Of a stretch of 9,765 bases of DNA, positions 6,568 through 9,765 are shown piece after piece. How positions within the stretch are numbered: the first letter of the stretch is position 1; every line of letters starts with the position of its first letter. This DNA comes from Gemmatimonadota bacterium (lineage in GTDB: Bacteria; Gemmatimonadota; Gemmatimonadetes; Gemmatimonadales; Gemmatimonadaceae), in the NCBI GenBank assembly GCA_031127185.1, contig JARIET010000084.1:1-9765 (forward strand). The letters run 5' to 3'. Position numbers and translations under genes: made by a program. The notes under the pieces are model-generated. The model had not been told where the DNA came from, did not search any database, and saw nothing but the letters and a program-made list of their open reading frames with translations.

Positions 6568-7263
6568 TCAATCGCGAAGCGCCACGAGCCCGAGTGCGGG
6601 AATCGCGGCTTTGAGAATCCGGCCGTCGGCGGCGATCCAGACCTCACGCACGGCTGCGGCCGCGGCCGTACGGAACACGAGGCGCGTGGCGTCGTACTGC
6701 CGCAGGTCAATCGACAGGCGTTCGGGCCCCGCCGACTCGATTCGGACCAGTTCGACGACATTGCGCCGAGGGACCAGAACCGGAACTGTCGCGCCGGCCC
6801 CGCGGCGCGCGATGAACCAGAGCTGGTGGACAATGTCGTCGTCGGCCGCGACGGTACCCGGCGGCAGGCGGAACTCACGTGCCGACTCGCCGTCGGCGTG
6901 CATCAGGCTTGATGAGTAACGGCCGCGGGTGGCTTGCCCACGGTAGGACTCCACCACGGCGCCGCCCACTCGCACTTCGCGCTGGTATCGCGCAGGCAGC
7001 CCTGCGGTGTCGGCGTTGATTCCGGGGGCCACGCGACGATCGCCCGTTGCGACCGTGGCCTGTGCGACCAACACGCGGCCGTCGGCACCGGGCGCGGTGC
7101 GGATGGAGAAGTCCTCTCGCCCGATCCGTTCGCCGTCCTTGTAGAGCGTGAAGCTTCCCTCGTCGAGCACGACAACCTGTGCCTCGGCCGTCCCGCCCAC
7201 GAGGGCGGTGGCGAGGGAGGCTGCAAGTGCAACGACAAGTGTGGTGCCAGTCTGCCGGGGCAT
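6568..7263 (-). CDS. Secreted protein of unknown function (beta-rich, DUF3108/DUF6134-like pattern)
   Basis: A 231-residue protein with a clear Sec signal peptide (1 to about 28: M-P-R-Q-T-G, a hydrophobic Ala/Val/Leu core, then T-A-E-A before Q-V-V). The mature part begins G-S-F-T-L-Y-K-D-G-E-R-I-G-R-E-D-F-S-I. It continues as alternating short beta-strand-like stretches and ends with R-E-V-W-I-A-A-D-G-R-I-L-K-A-A-I-P-A-L-G-L-V-A-L-R-D. This 'trait-like display of a sugar- or lipid-free shell' pattern (x-x-Y-x-D-G-x-x-I-G at the front, V-W-x-x-x-D-G-R-x-L at the back) resembles periplasmic DUF3108/DUF6134-type proteins. That is pattern recognition, not a verified match. There are no cysteines and no transmembrane segment after the signal. 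The frame opens 101 codons earlier, but that part is Arg/Pro-rich and overlaps the divergent gene, so ATG 7263 is chosen. It has no Shine-Dalgarno; a -10-like hexamer stands 6 nt upstream instead. Function unknown. Confidence 0.82.
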   Translation of the reverse strand: MPRQTGTTLVVALAASLATALVGGTAEAQVVVLDEGSFTLYKDGERIGREDFSIRTAPGADGRVLVAQATVATGDRRVAPGINADTAGLPARYQREVRVGGAVVESYRGQATRGRYSSSLMHADGESAREFRLPPGTVAADDDIVHQLWFIARRGAGATVPVLVPRRNVVELVRIESAGPERLSIDLRQYDATRLVFRTAAAAAVREVWIAADGRILKAAIPALGLVALRD

Positions 7264-7269
7264 CCATGC

Positions 7270-7275
7270 AAGATA
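7270..7275 (-). promoter_or_regulatory. Candidate -10 element of a leaderless promoter (secreted-protein gene)
   Basis: TATCTT on the minus strand lies exactly 6 nt before ATG 7263, which would place transcription start at or next to the A of ATG. No consensus -35 is visible and no Shine-Dalgarno is present. Inferred from geometry only. Confidence 0.4.
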
Positions 7276-7298
7276 GTCAGGCAGATGGCCCGATTCCG

Positions 7299-7320
7299 GT
7301 GTACGGTTCTGTGTCCGGTT
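7299..7320. promoter_or_regulatory. 12-bp-period direct repeat, candidate operator between divergent genes
   Basis: GTGTACGGTT (7299-7308) and GTGTCCGGTT (7311-7320) match at 9 of 10 positions with a 12-bp period, about one helical turn. Relative to the predicted plus-strand start at 7347, the proximal copy covers -36 to -27, where a -35 box would be. Relative to the minus-strand start at 7263, the distal copy falls at about -36 to -45. Tandem half-sites in this position are usual for activators such as OmpR/PhoB-type response regulators, but the regulator here is not known. Confidence 0.4.
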
Positions 7321-7334
7321 ATCTCGGTGGAGGG

Positions 7335-7340
7335 TATAAT
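7335..7340 (+). promoter_or_regulatory. Consensus -10 element (TATAAT) of a leaderless promoter (sensor gene)
   Basis: A perfect TATAAT in GC-rich DNA, ending 6 nt before GTG 7347, so the predicted +1 coincides with the start codon. GGAGGG at 7329-7334 could act as a Shine-Dalgarno only with a long 12-nt spacer, and it would lie upstream of the predicted transcript. No good -35 is seen; a direct repeat occupies that place. Confidence 0.55.
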
Positions 7341-7346
7341 CCGCAC

Positions 7347-9765
7347 GTGACGGCATTTCGCGAACGCGCGTGGGCCCTGCTGGGCGCCGCCGGCCTGCTG
7401 GTCGGCGCCATCTGGCTGCGGACCGGGTCGGGCTGGGTGCTTGCCGCGGGACTGATGTCGGTCGCGCTGGTGGCCATCGCCACGTGGCGCGTGCGCCCAA
7501 CGCCGTCGGCAATCGCATTTGCCGGCGTGCTCGCCGGGTTCGCGCTGCTCGAAGCCACTTCGGCACTGCGGAAACGCCGATTCATGACGCAAACGGCGGT
7601 GGAACTGCAAGCGCTGGAGGCCCGGGCCACGCGCGCGATGGCGGACCGACTGACGGCCGAAGCCGAGCGGCTGGCCGAGCTGGCCGCAGAGGCACTCGAC
7701 GTACCGACCAATGCGGAGATCGCGTTCGCGGCCCTGGAACAGCTCCGTGGCGGGAACGCCACCCGTGCCGTCGCGGTGGCACGAGGCGGTGTGCTCACCG
7801 CGTGGGCGGGGCACTATCTGGCCGCTGTCGATTCGCTCGCGGGTCCAGTTGGCGTCGTCGCCAACGAGTTCTACCTCTCGCTCTACGCGCTGGCAGGGCG
7901 AGGCCAGGATCGTGCCGTAGCCACGACATTGCTGCACGCCGAATCACCGGCCGAAGCGCTGTCGAGCGCACTCGATGCGGACATGGCGGCGGACTTCGAT
8001 GTCGCAGGGTTCGCTTACGCCTTGCCCGCGGATTCGGGTGATTCAGGCGCGGTCGTACGCGTTGCCGGCATACCGGTGATCGCCGTACGGGCCGTGGCGC
8101 TCGGTGCACCGGAGCTCGTCCAGCGACTCGACGAGCGTTCTCGCGAGCGCGGCATTGCTGCGCTGGCACTCGCGCTCCTGCTGTTCCTTGTCGCCACCTG
8201 GCGGAGCGGCGATGCCCGCGAGCGTTTCGGCGCGCTCGCTGTGACGATCGGAACAATCGCGCTGGTTCCACTTGCCGATCTCTCCAACCGGTCGCCGCTC
8301 TTCAATCCGGCGTACTTCTACGTGGCCGAGGGAGGACCACTCACGGCCAGCATTGGTGCGCTGGCACTGACATCGGTCACCGTGCTCGTGGCCGCGCTTG
8401 CGCTGCAGCGTGCCCGCCTTTTTCCACAGGTGCGGTGGCGCGCCGGAGTTCTGATCCTGGTTGTCGCGACCGTTGGTCCCTTCCTGCTCGGTGCCATCAC
8501 GAGGGGCATCCGGTTTCCGGGTTCCGGGGCGCCGATCGTTCTCTGGTTGGCGTGGGAGACCGCGGTGTTCCTGGCGGCAGTCGTGATCCTGATCGTCGGG
8601 CTGGCCGCCGGAGAAGCCGTGATGGGCGCGCGTCGTGGCGTGCCGCTGTGGATCCCTCCAATAATCGCCGGTCTTGTGACCGCGCTGGCGAAATTCGTCG
8701 TGCTGCCCGAGGGCGGCCTGCCGCAGTGGTACACCGTGCTCTGGGTCGCGACCATCATCTTGATGGCGGTGGCGCGCCCGGGCCCCAGGACCATATGGTC
8801 CGCGGCCACCGTCGCCGCATTCGGATCAGTGGCACTGGTCTGGAGCGAGACCGTGAAGGCGCGCGTCATCCTTGCGGAGCAGGATGTAGCCGGCCTGAGT
8901 ACGTCGGACCCCGCAGCGCTGGCGCTGGTGCAGCGATTCCCGGCCGCGCTCGACTCGGCCACCGCGCCGCGGAGCCGCGTGGAACTGCTCGCGCGCTATG
9001 CGCGATCCGATCTGGCCAGCGGCGATCTGCCCGTGCACATCACCAGCTGGAGTCCCGCGGGTGCGGTGATCGCCGATCTCCGGGTGGGTCTGGGGCCGGG
9101 TACGGCGCGGGGAGTTGAGTTCTTTGCCCGCGAGGCCGTTCAGAAAATGCTCCCGGTGTTGACGAGCGTACCGGCGAACCCCGGCTTGCTCACTATTCTC
9201 GCGTACCCCCATACGGATGGATCTGCGACCACAGTCGTCGTGGCGCCGCGCACGAGGCTGGTCGCGCCAGATCCTTTCCCGACGATGACCGGGCTTGGCC
9301 GCTCGCGCGATGCGGGCGGTCAATCACCGTACACGCTGCAGTTCGCGCCCGCCGGCGTCGATACCTACATCACGACGGTCGCGCGGTGGACGCGGCGCAA
9401 TGAGGAGCTTCACGGCGACTGGTTTCTCCCGCCTCTGGGCGGTGACGTGTTGCACGTGCATGCGCGCGTGCCGCTGACATCGTTGGGCCCGCTCGTGGCG
9501 CGCGGCGCACTGATGGTCTGTGCGAACCTCCTGCTGGTGGGATTCATATGGCTGCTGCTCGTCGTGGCTGACGGCGGCGCTCGGCGCTGGCTCCGCCACG
9601 AAGGCCGCGCCTGGTTGCGGAGCTTTCGCCTCCGGCTTTCGGTTTCACTGTTTGCCGCCTTTATGCTGCCGGCGGGCGCTTTTGCGGGGTGGAGCTATGC
9701 GCGCCTGGCCGACGAAGACGCCCAGGCGCGCGACCTGCTCGTCCGGGAAACACTACGGGGTGTGA
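7347..9765 (+). CDS. Large multi-pass membrane sensor protein, probably N-terminal part of a histidine kinase (cut by right edge)
   Basis: An uninterrupted frame of 806 codons from GTG 7347 to the window end. Predicted order: TM1-3 (about 9-25, 30-48, 55-70); an Ala/Glu/Arg-rich helix, likely coiled coil (82-118); a soluble domain (119-265); eight TM segments (about 269-285, 294-313, 334-355, 366-384, 397-422, 435-453, 461-477, 483-499); a second soluble domain (500-718); TM12 (about 720-740); an Arg-rich stretch, R-R-W-L-R-H-E-G-R-A-W-L-R-S-F-R-L-R (746-763); TM13 (764-782); then Y-A-R-L-A-D-E-D-A-Q-A-R-D-L-L-V-R-E-T-L-R. With the N-terminus inside, both soluble domains fall outside and the Arg-rich stretch falls inside, agreeing with the positive-inside rule. 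The last segment resembles the membrane-anchored input region before HAMP and kinase domains, hence the call, but no HAMP, HisKA or HATPase motif lies in the window. A transporter-like or other signalling protein remains possible. It diverges from the secreted-protein gene and is preceded by TATAAT. Confidence 0.7.
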   Translation, partial: MTAFRERAWALLGAAGLLVGAIWLRTGSGWVLAAGLMSVALVAIATWRVRPTPSAIAFAGVLAGFALLEATSALRKRRFMTQTAVELQALEARATRAMADRLTAEAERLAELAAEALDVPTNAEIAFAALEQLRGGNATRAVAVARGGVLTAWAGHYLAAVDSLAGPVGVVANEFYLSLYALAGRGQDRAVATTLLHAESPAEALSSALDADMAADFDVAGFAYALPADSGDSGAVVRVAGIPVIAVRAVALGAPELVQRLDERSRERGIAALALALLLFLVATWRSGDARERFGALAVTIGTIALVPLADLSNRSPLFNPAYFYVAEGGPLTASIGALALTSVTVLVAALALQRARLFPQVRWRAGVLILVVATVGPFLLGAITRGIRFPGSGAPIVLWLAWETAVFLAAVVILIVGLAAGEAVMGARRGVPLWIPPIIAGLVTALAKFVVLPEGGLPQWYTVLWVATIILMAVARPGPRTIWSAATVAAFGSVALVWSETVKARVILAEQDVAGLSTSDPAALALVQRFPAALDSATAPRSRVELLARYARSDLASGDLPVHITSWSPAGAVIADLRVGLGPGTARGVEFFAREAVQKMLPVLTSVPANPGLLTILAYPHTDGSATTVVVAPRTRLVAPDPFPTMTGLGRSRDAGGQSPYTLQFAPAGVDTYITTVARWTRRNEELHGDWFLPPLGGDVLHVHARVPLTSLGPLVARGALMVCANLLLVGFIWLLLVVADGGARRWLRHEGRAWLRSFRLRLSVSLFAAFMLPAGAFAGWSYARLADEDAQARDLLVRETLRGV

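Noticed and set aside
6467..6571. Possible 35-residue N-terminal extension of the TolC protein
   Set aside because: It precedes a clear signal peptide and overlaps the AGGAA ribosome site that serves ATG 6466.
7264..7566. Possible 101-residue N-terminal extension of the secreted protein
   Set aside because: It is Arg/Pro-rich, precedes a proper signal peptide, and would cross the divergent promoters and overlap the opposite gene.
6903..7937. Long minus-strand frame across the divergent intergenic region
   Set aside because: It runs antisense through the membrane-protein gene and out of frame with the secreted protein; composition suggests a shadow.
7370..8041. Plus-strand frame of 223 codons starting near the divergent promoter
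   Set aside because: It is out of frame with the 806-codon membrane protein, which has coherent TM segments and proper topology; this frame is Arg/Gly-rich with no domain.

Overview
The window is high-GC DNA with tightly packed genes. It holds one minus-strand efflux operon, a divergent gene pair to its right, and a gene fragment at each edge. I see no tRNA, rRNA, CRISPR array, transposase or phage gene. The permease start style, the GC content and the short palindromic intergenic repeats suggest an environmental Gemmatimonadota-like bacterium. That is an inference from general resemblance; no marker gene is present.

Right to left on the minus strand (6466 to 287) is a complete tripartite ABC efflux operon: a TolC-type outer-membrane channel, a HlyD/MacA-type periplasmic adaptor, a stand-alone MacB/LolD-type ATPase, and two different MacB/FtsX-type permeases. 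Most junctions are 2-17 nt. The exception is the ATPase/permease junction, which carries a palindromic repeat of about 60 bp. After the last permease come a hairpin-plus-U-tract terminator and an unusual 10-bp-periodic inverted repeat surrounding it. Beyond that, at the left edge, a third paralogous permease begins and runs out of the window. The likely machine is an inner-membrane permease heterodimer driven by the ATPase and coupled by the adaptor to the TolC channel. The substrate cannot be told from sequence.

Upstream of the operon (6568-7263, minus) is a small secreted protein of unknown function. It diverges from a large plus-strand membrane protein (7347 to beyond the right edge) with about 13 predicted membrane segments and two extracytoplasmic domains, which looks like the sensory half of a histidine kinase whose catalytic part lies outside the window. 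The 83-bp region between these two genes has a -10-like hexamer exactly 6 nt before each start codon, so both mRNAs may be leaderless. Between the hexamers is a 12-bp-period direct repeat that could be an operator.
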